A DNA stretch of 64,000 nt. Origin: Gonocerus acuteangulatus (lineage: Eukaryota > Arthropoda > Insecta > Hemiptera > Coreidae). Shown here piece by piece: positions 33,325-44,164 of this stretch. Location of the stretch: NCBI GenBank assembly GCA_946811695.1, contig OX328132.1:91744814-91808813 (forward strand), written 5' to 3'. The translations under genes and the position numbers were made by a program. Below the pieces are notes generated by a model, which was not told where the DNA came from, did no database searches, and was given only the letters and a program-made list of their open reading frames with translations. Position 1 is the stretch's first letter. The number at the start of each line of letters is the position of its first letter.

Positions 33325-33460
33325 CAAGGAATGGTTGGGATTCGGCTAAGAAAAAAGTTTTCTTTTTTTTTCAGAAAAAAACTATATTTCTAACGTTTCG
33401 GCATGGTCTTTAGCGGCCTTCTTCAGCTAAAAAATAAATATACATAATTACGAAGGAGAA
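33325..33460 (-). repeat. Family B left-end copy
   Basis: Begins aaggaatggttgggattcgg. On the minus strand, ctgaagaaggccgctaaagacc, ccgaaacgttag forms a hammerhead-like core (33394-33426) with helix II GGC/GCC but without a GUC. The opposite end is not present. It lies in the MADF-BESS first coding intron. Confidence 0.6.
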
Positions 33461-33599
33461 TAATCAACACAGAACGAAAAATGTTTTTCATCATTACAAT
33501 AGGTTAAGGGACCTTTAACAATTTTTAAAAGCATCTTACGAAAGTTGCTTTTATGAATTCATTGATCAGAAGTTTTATAAAAAAATTAGTTGTGAGTAA

Positions 33600-34058
33600 G
33601 CAAAAAATGGAAAGTGACCATTCGGAAGCTTGCTAATGTCTCTAAACAAATGGATCGATGTGGCGATGTCAATCGGAGAAATAAGTGTCAGAGTTTTGCT
33701 CTTTTGAACGGCCTTTTGTCTCTGTTTACCTCACTTTTTAACTGATTGTTTTTTTTATTACCGTTTACAGTAAAATGATTATTTGGGTAAAACAAGATAA
33801 GAAAATGAGAAACGTATTTGTAATAGAGTTTTCCTAGAGCAAACTTTGAGAAAGAGGAAGGAGTGATTTCCGCGTAGGATACTGTCAGTTTCCTCTTGTG
33901 GTGCCGAAAATCTTCCTTATTTTTGAGATTTCATTTGATATTTTTCACAAAAATTTAAATCCTACTAAAAACTGCTTCTATGCCTTAACTAATGACAATA
34001 GGGATATGAACGGAAAAGCGCTATGATGCAGCAGTTCCTGCAAGTCGGAATTTTTTTG
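33600..34058 (+). repeat. Rep-A 3' portion
   Basis: Body from ggaaagtgaccattcggaag to the 3' end, ggatatgaacgg..agcgctatgatgcagcagttcctgcaagtcgg. 5' half missing. Intronic in the MADF-BESS gene. Confidence 0.75.
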
Positions 34059-34480
34059 TAATAGGTTTCCTATGTTCAAATCGTCATCATCTGCATCATT
34101 GGAGTCGTCGTAAGTCTGTTCGGTTCCTCAATCACACATTTCCAGTCAATACTTGAGTAAGTCAGCTGTTATTAGTAGTAACTCATTGTTGTTCCTCTTG
34201 CCAATACTGTCTATAAATGTGAAGAGATGTCTTCGTTTCAATAAATTTCTCATTTTATTTTGCCTGTAAATATGTTTTACTTTTGAAATAGATACTGTAC
34301 GTTATGGACAATGTGTTGTCTGTTGATAAGGCATATTTGTCTGCATTTTCATTTCCAGGATGTCCTGCAAGTCCTTTAATCCACAGTATGTCGACATCTA
34401 TGTTTCTCTGTCTACAAACAGCTGATTTTTTAAATTGTTATTTCACTGTATGTGAATAACATTAGAATATTTACACTTAC

Positions 34481-34667
34481 GTAAATCTCTTTTCTTTTTG
34501 GTCTCCAATCCGTCGTAGTTTGGATAGAGAATACGGTAGACCTCTTCCCAAAAGGGCCGTGACTTTATGGGATCAGATTTTATCCCATAAGCCGGATCCC
34601 ACATTGGTGGTCGGTCTCTGACCGCATTAATCAGGGCGTCGACATCCAGGCTTTCTTCAGTACTCAT
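34481..34667 (-). CDS. MADF-BESS (Adf-1-like) protein, coding exon 1
   Basis: This is the first coding exon of a predicted nuclear DNA-binding regulator. The three coding exons (34667-34481, 32957-32798, 30669-30372) total 645 nt, 214 residues plus stop. Exon 1 gives MSTEESLDVDALINAVRDRP, then PMWDPAYGIKSDPIKSRPFW and EEVYRILYPNYDGLETKKKR. That is the start of a MADF (Myb/SANT-like in Adf-1) domain: LI.AV..RP..WD, the W of PFW, and the KK.R basic stretch. The donor gtaagt is at 34480-34475, phase 1. The ATG lies one base after a splice acceptor (ttttctactttttag, AG at 34669-34670), so the transcript begins in an upstream non-coding exon. The family is known for sequence-specific transcription activation or repression; the target here is unknown. 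Confidence 0.88.
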
Positions 34668-34670
34668 CCT

Positions 34671-35269
34671 AAAAAGTAGAAAATTTGATTATTTCTTTGT
34701 TGATTTACTTTAAAAATGGTGTTAAACTTTTGTGCAGAGCAAAAAAACAATTTCGAAATCATTTTTTGTACCATAAATTTCTTGGCATATTGAAGTATGT
34801 ATTAAACTACTTCGTGGTTGGGTACTGAGGAGATCTCACATGAACATAATACTTGAGCATATTCAGTTATTGAAGTCCCTAGGTGTATGATTAATTGAGA
34901 TTTTCTCAAACAAATCGTACTTTTTAGTTTTTCGGGTTATCAATCTATCACGAGACAAGCCCCTAGAGGTGAAACTCCGTGTGGCGAATTAGTTTCTTTA
35001 AAATTATAACTCCATTGGGGAAAAAACAATAGTGAGTAGTTATTAATTGCTTATGATGTCGCAAATGTTTTAGAGAATTTTGGTAAAGCAGACGCTTCAG
35101 AAATAGGGTTATGTTGACTTAAAAAGCTTAGGGATGATAAATTATTAATAAATTTTAAATAATTGTCACGGAGGTTGATGTTGAATTTTATGCCCCTGAA
35201 CTGTACGAAATATGTTGACCATTAAGATAAGACAACCTACAAATTCCAGCTTCTAAATTTACTCTTACC
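34671..35269. other. No gene recognised
   Basis: Lies directly upstream of MADF-BESS coding exon 1. By inference it is intronic to the 5' untranslated exon; no exon signature is seen in it. Confidence 0.35.
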
Positions 35270-35640
35270 AATATAATTGTTTCTGTTCTGTAACTATAAT
35301 AGGTTTACTAATCTGAGAATGGTTAGTATGTTGTTTAAAGCAAGGGGAAGCTTATTCTATTTGAACTATAGCCCAGATAGAGATGAGTCGGCTAGATTGT
35401 GTTCTATGTGCAATTCAAAACAAATTGAAGATAATTTCCATTTTATTGCTGCATGTTCAATATTAGGGGATATACGTTATAATTATCTTGGAAAGTGACA
35501 ACTGACACAGAGTGAATACAAAGATTATTTAAACGGCAAAAATTGGAATATCTTCTATAAATATTTAGAGAAAGCATGGAGCTATAGGAAAGAGATCATT
35601 GGCTATTTCAACTTTTAATTTGTAAATTCATATTATGAAA
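35270..35640 (+). pseudogene. LINE polymerase C-terminal zinc motif
   Basis: The frame 35277-35496 reads RFTNLRMVSMLFKARGSLFY, then ARLCSMCNSKQIEDNFHFIA and ACSILGDIRYNYLGK. The C-x2-C-x10-H-x4-C arrangement is the zinc-knuckle-like end found after the reverse transcriptase of several non-LTR clades. The frame resumes after one stop with YLNGKNWNIFYKYLEKAW. The rest of the element is missing. The clade is uncertain. Confidence 0.55.
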
Positions 35641-36454
35641 CTTATAATTTTCTCATAGGAGTTATATAATTAAAAGCATGATTATGTCTTGTTAAAATAT
35701 ATAGCTTTAGTAATTTGCTTTTGTTATTCTTGTTGCTTGAAAGCGTGATATAGTTTAAATTGCATGTTGTTATTTATCTAGTTATTTTTATTATATATTT
35801 TCTGACCAATGCATATGTAGGTTAAATATAATATATATATTAAAGTTTTTTGTATTGTACTATTTATTTAATTTTAATAACTTTAGTATTTGTTTGATTT
35901 TAGTATTTTCCTTTTTTTGATTTGGAAGCACTGCTTGTTATTTTATTAAATGCTTGGTATATTGTTTACACTGCTTGTTATTTTATTTAATGCTTGGTAT
36001 ATTGTTTATTAAGAGCTTGCTTTGTTTACAATCGGTAATGCTGTTGTGCTGTTACTTAGCTTAGCATGAACCTAGTAGTACTAGCTACAACCTGGCAGAC
36101 GGGTTATACCCATTGTTTTAGGCATTAAGCTTGTTTGTTTTTGCATGTAAATTTTTTGTGGCTAAGTAAATGCTCTTATTCATTCATAATTGTTTCATAT
36201 TTAAATTTTAAAATATGTTTAATGCTTAATTATTCACTTAAGGTGTTTTTTTTTCATTTTAATTTCGAAATTCATAGGAAACTCAGAGGACATAATTCAA
36301 TCTGTTTGTTGAAATATAAAGCAAATTCAATAACTCATTTAAATTGTTATTATTTTTTATGCAAATGTAATTTATTTAGCCCATTTTGGTTAAATTTATT
36401 TGTTTTCTTTTCTTTGTTATATGCGTACTTTTGAAATTTTGTCTCTTCAAACAC

Positions 36455-36712
36455 ATTGTATTAAAAAAATTTAAATTACTCTTCTTAAACACATTCAATT
36501 AAAAAATGTTAAATTACTCTTCTTAAATATTTTTAATTAAAAAATGTTAAATTGCTCTTATTAAACATTTTTAATTAAAAAATGTTAAATTACTCTTCTT
36601 AAACATTTTTAATTAAAAAGGTTAAATTGCTCTTCTTAAACATTTTTAATTAAAAAATGTTAAATTACTCTTCTTAAATATATTTAATTGAAAATTGTTT
36701 AATTTTTCTTAC
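36455..36712. repeat. Minisatellite, about 38-bp unit
   Basis: At least six tandem units of the form cattttta-attaaaaaatg-ttaaattactcttctta. Each unit contains the palindrome cattttt/aaaaatg, so every repeat can form a small hairpin. Strongly AT-rich. Confidence 0.85.
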
Positions 36713-37028
36713 AATTAAAATATTTGTTGGTATTTTACAAACTAAATTACATTTAAAATCTTTTTAATTCAAAACAGATTCTTTACCTTCCTGAGCATGG
36801 AGGTAGAAACGAATGAACCCGCATTTTCTGCTGATTCCTTCTTTTCTTTCGTCGGTACCAAAAAATAACAATGTCTTCCTCATAGCATGAACCCGCTCAT
36901 TTTAAGCAGTTCGAATTTTATGTACATTATTGGCTGAAGACTGCTACCTGACTTCAAGAAAAATCGCCGTTAGCAAACGCCATATCAGAATTATTGATAA
37001 AGATTAGATAGTTAGCCGTCGAGGTGAT

Positions 37029-37290
37029 AAGCAATCAGGGAATAGTTGGGATTCGGCTACGAAAACCTCAATACGATTTTTGTAAAAAATCTATATACAG
37101 GACGTTTCACTATATTCAGGATACTTTCACTATGGTTACTCAAGTGTTTGGTTTTCCTCTGCCTCCCGGCACTTTCATTGGTGACGATGGCTACCAAAGA
37201 GTAGCCGAAACGTCCTGAATATAGATTTTTTTACAAAAATCGTATTGAGTTTTTCTTAGGTGAATCCCAACTATTCCCTGATTGCTTATA
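37029..37290. repeat. Family B palindrome with hammerhead-like core
   Basis: The left arm reads caatcagggaatagttggga, ttcggctacg. The right arm reads gtgaatcccaactattccct, gattg. The inner arms pair over aatacgatttttgtaaaaaa. Plus strand 37181-37214 reads GTGACGA, helix II GGCTAC/GTAGCC (6 bp), GAAACGTC. The first base of the core is G instead of C. Confidence 0.7.
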
Positions 37291-37402
37291 ATTATTGATA
37301 TTTCCATCAATGGCGTTTATATCATTAAATGCGACATTTGTTAGCACATACTCGTCAGAATGAACTGTCATTTCCATACTTGGAGTAAATATGTATGTAT
37401 GG

Positions 37403-37650
37403 AACGGCTTCTTTCTCCAGCGGTGTCGCTCCTCTCTCCATCGCAATATTTCGTCGGGTTCATCTCCGACTTCTTCAGGCTGCTATGTGTCGTCCTCGGT
37501 GGTTATTAAGGGAATGAACCATTCCCTTGATAACCACCGAGGACGACACATAGCAGCCTGAAGAAGTCGGAGATGAACCCGACGAAATATTGCGATGGAG
37601 AGAGGAGCGACACCGCTGGAGAAAGAAGCCGTTCCATACATACATGTGAT
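37403..37650. repeat. 250-bp PLE-type palindrome
   Basis: The left arm (ccagcggtgtcgctcctctc, cgcaatatttcgtcggg) and right arm (cccgacgaaatattgcg, gagaggagcgacaccgctgg) are inverted copies round ttcccttgataaccaccg. The sequence parallels the 3' end of the Penelope-like element at 23.98-24.06 kb (gaagaagccgg, cgaaatatcgcgatg), so it is probably an internally deleted PLE relative. It sits inside the satellite. Confidence 0.8.
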
Positions 37651-38097
37651 ACCCAGCGATGAAATTTAAAACAAAAAATTGGAGTAAATATATTTTTAAA
37701 TTTCTAAGTGTCAGAATTAATTCTAATTTCCATCATGACCTATATACCATTGAATGCGATATTTTATTCCGATAAATGGTCAGAGTTAATGCCGATTCTC
37801 GGCATACAATAAAAGTCGATAAATACAGATTTGTTTAATTACGTCATTCAATTCTGCAATTTTCTCAGCTAATTACACTTGTATTTGTGTTAATCTTAGA
37901 AGACTGAAGTAAAATACATAAAACTCTTCTATACGGACGGTCTCATTTTTTTTTCTAAGGCATTTCAACCACCAAGGTAATATTAGCATCAAAATATTTC
38001 GTAAAATCAAAATTTTTGTATGACGTTATTGGATAGAGAAATAGTATATAAATATATTTAAATAAAAATATATATATATATATATATATACATAAAA

Positions 38098-38494
38098 ATA
38101 TTTATCCTCTTCTTTTAATAAAGGCCTTACAGGTTAAAAAAAAAAAAAAAAAAAAGCTTCTAAACTTCATTTAAACCATTTTATTTATCTCGACTAGTTT
38201 CTGGCAAACATGGCCTCTCTTCACAGACAAACTTTTCTTATACATAGTAGTCGTCATCTAATAAGCTAGTCCAAAACAAACAAAAATAAATTAAAAGTTT
38301 TTTTTTTTTTAAATCTAAAAGGAACTGTCACCAGCAATGGCTGGTCTCAAACAAAAGAGGACCAGGTTACTACTACGTATAAGAAACGTTTGCCTGTGAA
38401 GAGAGGCCAACTTTGCCTGAAACTAGTTGACTTAAATAAAGTTTTGAAGCATTTTTTGACCTATAATGCCTTTATTCAAAGAAGAGGAAAAATA
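38098..38494. repeat. Palindromic PLE-like unit between (AT)n tracts
   Basis: The arms are inverted copies (left 38098-38262, right 38370-38494) with a spacer of about 110 bp and an A run inserted in the left arm. The minus strand of the left arm (38224-38192) reads GTGAAGA, GGC...GCC, GAAACTAGTC. The right arm has the same on the plus strand (38396-38428) with a final T. (AT)n lies on each side (38068-38091 and from 38527). Confidence 0.75.
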
Positions 38495-38526
38495 TATGTG
38501 GAAGAGGTCAAGTTACGAAAGAATAT

Positions 38527-38527
38527 A

Positions 38528-38595
<68 letters not shown>

Positions 38596-38598
38596 GAG

Positions 38599-38651
<53 letters not shown>
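38527..38651. repeat. (AT)n-(GA)n microsatellite
   Basis: AT run to about 38591 followed by GA run to 38651. Confidence 0.95.
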
Positions 38652-38653
<2 letters not shown>

Positions 38654-38831
38654 AGAAATGATAAAATATACTTCTAAAAATGTACCCTTATACATACACA
38701 CACTGACACATTCACGCACGCATACATACCCTTTTAGTTTCTATCCTACCTTTCCCCTTTTAATGTTACTTAAATTATTTATATTTTCGTAATCAAATTT
38801 TTAGCTGTAAGAAATCTCAAACCTGGCACAA

Positions 38832-39235
38832 TTAATGGTCTCCTCCAAGGATACCAAAGAGAGTACAATGAATGTCCATTTGGTTTCGAAACCACCTACA
38901 GTACGTAAATTTGTGTTTAATAGTAAGATCTTCACCACGTACTTTGCATTCAGGGGCTTGCTTCTCGTTTGAATAAGGCAGCATGAATTTAATACGCTGA
39001 ATGTATTTCATGAAATCGGAATAATACTCAAATAACAATTTTCCCGGCAAGTGTATTGCGCAAGTAATTCCGAGATAAAAAGCCTGGTCAGATGATTCCC
39101 TATGAAGAGGGTTTCCTACCTGTTGCTCCTTTGTAGATCTAAAGCACAGCAAAGGGCCAAAACCTTTTCCATCTACAAACGTATCAGTCTACTACGTTAG
39201 GTGTTCCAAAGAACTCATCAAGCAATTTGTTGTTT
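38832..39235 (-). pseudogene. Unassigned coding-like fragment
   Basis: The minus frame reads NKLLDEFFGTPNVVD, stop and frame change, GKGFGPLLCFRSTKEQQVGN, PLHRESSDQAFYLGITCAIH, LPGKLLFEYYSDFMKYIQRI, KFMLPYSNEKQAPECK, then CRWFRNQMDIHCTLFGILGG. The composition is protein-like over about 130 residues, but at least one stop interrupts it. I do not recognise the family. It could be a TE or endogenous-element protein or a host pseudogene. Confidence 0.35.
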
Positions 39236-40056
39236 CCTTTATTTATTTATTTTCCATTTATTTCTTACAATTGGGGGAAAAATTAAATTAAAAAGGGCTT
39301 AAATTACATTAAAATTGTTTTGTTTTTTCATTTATTTCTTAAAATTGGGACCTTTTTCATCACGAAATATTGAACAATCATTGCTTAGTAGTAGGGCTAA
39401 TTATATTTTGATTAACTGCAAGAGGCAAGATTAATTGTAATTTAGACAGATGAAGTGTGTAAACCTCATTTTGTGAGTCAACTGTAGATTTTGACTACCT
39501 CTCTTTTCCATCAGTAAAACTACGACTATTTCAGACTTCTGGTAGTCAGAATTATTTGTCGTTTCTACAAGGGAAGCGTAGACTGCCTAGTTTTCCCAGA
39601 ATTGTCCGTATTTTCCATCAGTGAAAGCTACATTTTTTTTTAAGACTTGATACCTTCTGGTAGTCAGAATTAATTGGCGTTTCTATAAATAAAGGTTAGG
39701 CTACCTACTTTTCTTAGAATTTGTCTTAATTTCCATCAGGTGAGAGCCAAGCTATCTCAGACTTGATACCTTCTGGTAGTCAAAATTAATTGGCGTTTCT
39801 ATAAGTGCAGTGTAGACAGCCTACCATTCTTAGAATTGGTCTTCATTTGCATCAGTAAAAGCTTAAGTATTAAATGCAGATTTGATTTCCTCAGCTAGTA
39901 AGAATCAATCATTATTCAATACAGCATTAATAGTGTGCAGACATTTCTGCAGTTTTTTGTAATAGGTTAATTCGTATACTTGGACTAGTTTGGGTCAACA
40001 TCATTAAACTATGAGCACGCCATATAAGGTTCCAAATATTATAAAGCGTGGCAGGC

Positions 40057-40321
40057 ACGGGCGTAAATAGGAAATAATTTCGGGGGGGGGAGCTAGGAAC
40101 ATTTAGGAGGTATGGAATACTAACAATCTAGAACTAGGTTACTAGGAATAGTTAGGCAACTAAAACGCCACTACACCCAAAAAACATTATTTTTTCAGAG
40201 CTAAGTAATCTTATTTAATTTATTTTTAAGGTTTTTATGACGCATTTTACCGATGAAATCAAAATTTCGGGGGGAAGGCTGCAGCCACCTCAACCCCTCC
40301 CCCCTTATATACGCCCATGGT
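40057..40321. mobile_element. MITE-G copy
   Basis: cacgggcgtaaataggaaat at the left and cttatatacgcccatgg at the right, with the shared core ttatttaatttatttttaag inverted relative to the 29.76-kb copy. Confidence 0.75.
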
Positions 40322-41191
40322 GGCAGATGGCAATATATAAATAGCCTGTTGCATATGACTATGGTAGTCAATTTATTGTAAATAATATACAGTTTACTAT
40401 AGTTTGAGTATATAATATAGTGACAGTCGTAATTAATAGTCATTTCCATATTATGTTTACGCATTGGACTAAAAGAGAATTATATTATGGATTGCGGAGA
40501 AAATGAAAACCAGTTTTTGTGCGCCCCCCCCCCTTCATAAGAATGAACCCCGCTTATGAGGTTAAATGAAATCTGGAGGTGCCGATGACAAGTGCCCTCG
40601 TTTCAGAACCCATGCACTACGAAAATAAGGGTGTTTCAAATCGAAACATGGTTGTTGGGTGAAATTCGCCCGAAAAAATATGAGTGCTTACGTTTTGGCG
40701 TAATAGGCTTGCATGTAAAATTTTAATAGGGATTCTAACGTATAAATACGACTAAAACCATTTTGAAGGCGATAACCGTTTCGAGAAACATAGGTAAAAC
40801 TAGTTTTCCTAACTAATTTTTGGTTTGGTTATTGATAAACGATTGATTTAGTTGAAACGTGTTCCAGATGTTTTTCATTCATCTAACAACAATATTTAAA
40901 TGTTGCTTCCACATGCAGCTAAGGAAGTGTTAGAAAACAAATTTATAACAGACATGAGGAGTTTTGGTAGTTTCGTATATTTTCTTTAAAATCTCGAGTA
41001 TGTCTAGAAAATCGTGGTAAGTTGAAGGAACCCATTCGAAAGATTACTGAATTCTGTGCAAAATAAGTTCTACAGTACTTTTTGATTAGACGATCTCTAA
41101 AGGAAAAATGGGAGTTAAACGTACCGAATGTGTTGGCTCCGTTGCTTTGAACGGTTAAGTGTGTTTGTTTTTCACAGTTTTTCCTTGCTTT

Positions 41192-41340
41192 CGGGCTAAC
41201 GCTTTAGACTCATATGCGGGAGATGGTGGGTTCGATTCCCACCGGCTGCAGGAATTTTCTCTTCTCACGGCTCGTTGGGAAAATTCCTCGCTGCACCCTC
41301 GAAGTTCGGCGCTAATGGCCTAGACGTCGATGCGCCGTAC
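41192..41340 (+). repeat. SINE-A, 5'-truncated
   Basis: Starts within the A box (gggctaacgctttagactca) and retains the B box gggttcgattcccacc and the body to gatgcgccgta. There is no A tail; hAT-like sequence follows at once. Confidence 0.8.
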
Positions 41341-41460
41341 TACGCGATCAAATCGGGTACTTCGTTGCTGTGCTGTGAAGGGTGTGATCTTAAGTGCGAT
41401 GAGGAGGGGGGGGTCTAAGACAGTATTGCGGGGGGGGGGGTCAAAAATTGTTACACCACT
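41341..41460. mobile_element. hAT MITE fragment
   Basis: ctacgcgatcaaatcgggta to gttacaccactg. The terminus matches the inverted end of the MITE at 45.82-46.08 kb (gttacgccactg), and the interior matches its left half in inverse orientation. G runs are present as in that copy. Confidence 0.7.
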
Positions 41461-42420
41461 GAAATGATACCAGTAAAATAAGACCATTTTTTTATTTGTA
41501 ATAGCGCATTCCCAGCGAAAGTAGAAGAGAACGAGTGAGTAATTTCCTCTACTGTATGTTTTCAGCGCGCTTTAAAGCTCACGTTTCGTCCAGATTTCAT
41601 TTTAGTAGGCGTTTAAATTTTTCACAAAATATTAGCTATTCCAAGCTTTCCAAATGACACTAGGAATAAGAATTATGGAAACGCGCTAAGATGACGCAGT
41701 TCCAGCGAGTTAGACGTTTGCGTTTGTTGCATGCAAGGAAACGGCAATTAGTTATGGGTTTAGTCAGAGTTTTTATAATCTGAAGTCATTTCTATTTACT
41801 GCAAGTATGGAAATGAGAATTAATTCTGTCAGTAATAATTCTCAATACCTGCAGTAAATTCGATGTACTTCAAACATAGACATGAAAATTTTTTCTGTCT
41901 GTAAACATGTAGTCTTAAAATCTGCAGGTATTTCTATATACAGCATGTTCTAGTGGAGCTACCGGGCTTTTGGGGTGCCATACAGAAAGAAAAAGTCATT
42001 TCCAGACAATTATTTTAAACCTTATGTACTGTAATTAACTAATAAATTTTAATAACAACACATGAATATTCTGGCACTTACAAATAATTTCTAAATTTGT
42101 AAATCGAGTAGGATAGATTTTATACTCCATAAAGCAGCCCAGGAATAAAGAATTGCCCAGAACCCCCCATATGCCATATGGAATTGAACATTAACGCTGG
42201 TAGTCAGCAGTTGCAAAATCTACAGTTATTTACAACATTGATGTAAATGGCAAATAATTCTGACTTCTATAATCGTAGAATTTAATAATGCGGACAGGAA
42301 GATGTAATTGCAATTTTCATTCATGTAGGGAATATAAATAATTGTAGATTTTAAGATCGTAACTGTCAGAATCACGTCCATAAATGTAGTAAATATAGAT
42401 GACTTCAAGCATTGGAAATG

Positions 42421-42915
42421 CTAGCAATCAGGAGTAGTCTTCATTTCCGTACAGGTAGTAAATACAAATGACAATAGACATTGGAAATGATAGCGGTTAG
42501 AAATAGTTTTCATTTCCGTACAGGTAGTAAATACAAATGGCAATAGACATTGGAAATGATAGTGGTCAGAACTACTAGTCTTCATTTCCGTACAGGTAGT
42601 AAATACAAATGACAATAGACATTGAAAATGATAGCGGTCAGAACTAGTCTTCATTTCCTTATATTTAGTGCATACAAATGGCAATAGACATTGGAAATGA
42701 TAGCGGTTAGAACTAGTTTTCATTTCCGTACAGGTAGTAAATACAAATGGCAATAGACATTGGAAATGATAGTGGTCAGAACTACAAGTCTTCATTTCCG
42801 TATACGTAGTAAATACAAATGGCAATAGACATTGGAAATGATAGCGGTCAGAACTAGTCTTCATTTCCGTGCAGGTAGTAAATACAAATGGCAATAGACA
42901 TTGGAAATGATAGCG
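42421..42915. repeat. Homogenised tandem block, about 70-72 bp x 7
   Basis: Units of ttcatttccgtacaggtagt, aaatacaaatggcaatagac, attggaaatgatagcggtca, gaactag, with one or two CTA insertions giving 69- and 72-bp variants. Because these lengths are multiples of three, the minus strand stays open for 168 codons with a 23-24-residue repeat (YHFQCLLPFVFTT). I regard this as a by-product, not a gene. Confidence 0.85.
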
Positions 42916-44164
42916 ACAACTAGACAAGTAACTGCTGATTTCAACCTGCTAGCATTCAGAATTAATTTTATGTTTCATTTTTCGGGTTTTTTTTTGGTTT
43001 TTTTTTTACGGCGCTTCAACATCTAGGCCATTAGCGCCTTTCATTTTTAGTGTATTTAACATTAAATGTGGAATGCATCTGAATTATTGACATTTCCATT
43101 TATGTCGCATATATCATTAAATTGCGAAATTTTATTTTCCGTACTGGTCGGTTGATTGTCATCTCTATCGATTTAGTATATGAAAATAAGTTTCGTTATT
43201 TTCAATGATAATAATCGAATTACTTGTCATTTCCATTCATGACGTATGTACAATTAAATGCGGTTTACGAGATTCTCCTCTGGTCGGAATTGTCATTTCT
43301 GTACATGAAGTAATATTTGCAAACCATAATTATTTTTTGGTGATGCTAACTGTCAGAATTATTGGCATTTCTATTCATGCCAAATATATCATTAAATGCG
43401 AAATTTGATAGCCTTTACTCGTTAGAATTAATTGTCATTTCCATGCATGGAGCAATTACATTTAACTGTGGAATGATTTAAATGAGAATTATTTGTCATT
43501 TCCATATATGAAGTGAATAAAAAAAAAATAAAAAAGCTGACTTTTATTTTTATTCATGCTATGGGGGATATCCATGTCAATCATTAAACAATAAATAACT
43601 AAAATGCTGACTTTTATGATTATAGCTGTCAGAATTAATTCTAATTTCCCTTATGACATAAATGCCATTTAATGCGAATTTTGATTCCCTATTGGTCTAA
43701 GCTAATTGCGATTTCCCGGCATGCAATAAATGTTGATAATCGCAGATTTGTGTAATGCAGTCAATTCAGTATTTTTTCCTAGTTGAAATTATTAAAATTT
43801 TATTATTTATCTTTGAGGACTGAAGTAAGATCCATAACACTCTTATTTATGGACTTTATAGGTTGTTTTTCCTTATAACAAAACTGATTTAACATAACGA
43901 CAAATATGAACCATTGACCTCGTCGGTTTAAAATATGTTCAAACATGTTGTCATCCGATGCATTTTGTATTGGTCAAAATGTATAACTGATTAGGATTAT
44001 TTATTACAAAAATGTATGTTGCTCAAAAAATCGAATTCAAAGAAAAAAAATTTGCAGATGACACCTTTCCTAGGGTATTTATAATAGCAATTTATTATAT
44101 ACAAACAGTGATAATACCGAAATAAAAACGGAAACAAACATTTATTCGAGGAAGACTTCCAGTT

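Larger units (their letters stand above)
40545..41712 (+). repeat. Rep-A copy, interrupted
   Basis: The 5' block aaccccgcttatgaggtta, aatctggaggtgccg leads into the body up to about 41165. It resumes at 41480 and ends aacgcgctaagatgacgcag, ttccagcgagtta. A SINE-A and a hAT fragment separate the halves. Confidence 0.7.
37287..43800. repeat. Degenerate satellite, monomer about 70-75 bp
   Basis: A recurring unit, roughly tcagaattaattgtcatttc, cat.catg.agtaaatat, attaaatgcgaaatttgat, is found in runs at 37287-37390, 37680-37860, 39400-39950, 41750-42420 and 43060-43760. The homogenised block at 42421-42915 lies among them. Palindromes, a MITE-G, Rep-A and SINE sequence interrupt the array. The monomers are highly diverged, so the array looks old except for the one block. 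Confidence 0.65.

Noticed and set aside
34443..34480. Exon 1 read-through ending in RKCKYSNVIHIQ
   Set aside because: This tail is intron sequence after the gtaagt donor at 34480-34475; splicing to 32957 restores the MADF domain.
42421..42915. CRISPR-like array
   Set aside because: Repeats are contiguous without unique spacers and the locus is eukaryotic; it is a tandem satellite.
42421..42927. 168-codon repetitive protein
   Set aside because: Explained by a tandem repeat with unit length divisible by three. Low-complexity, no start context.
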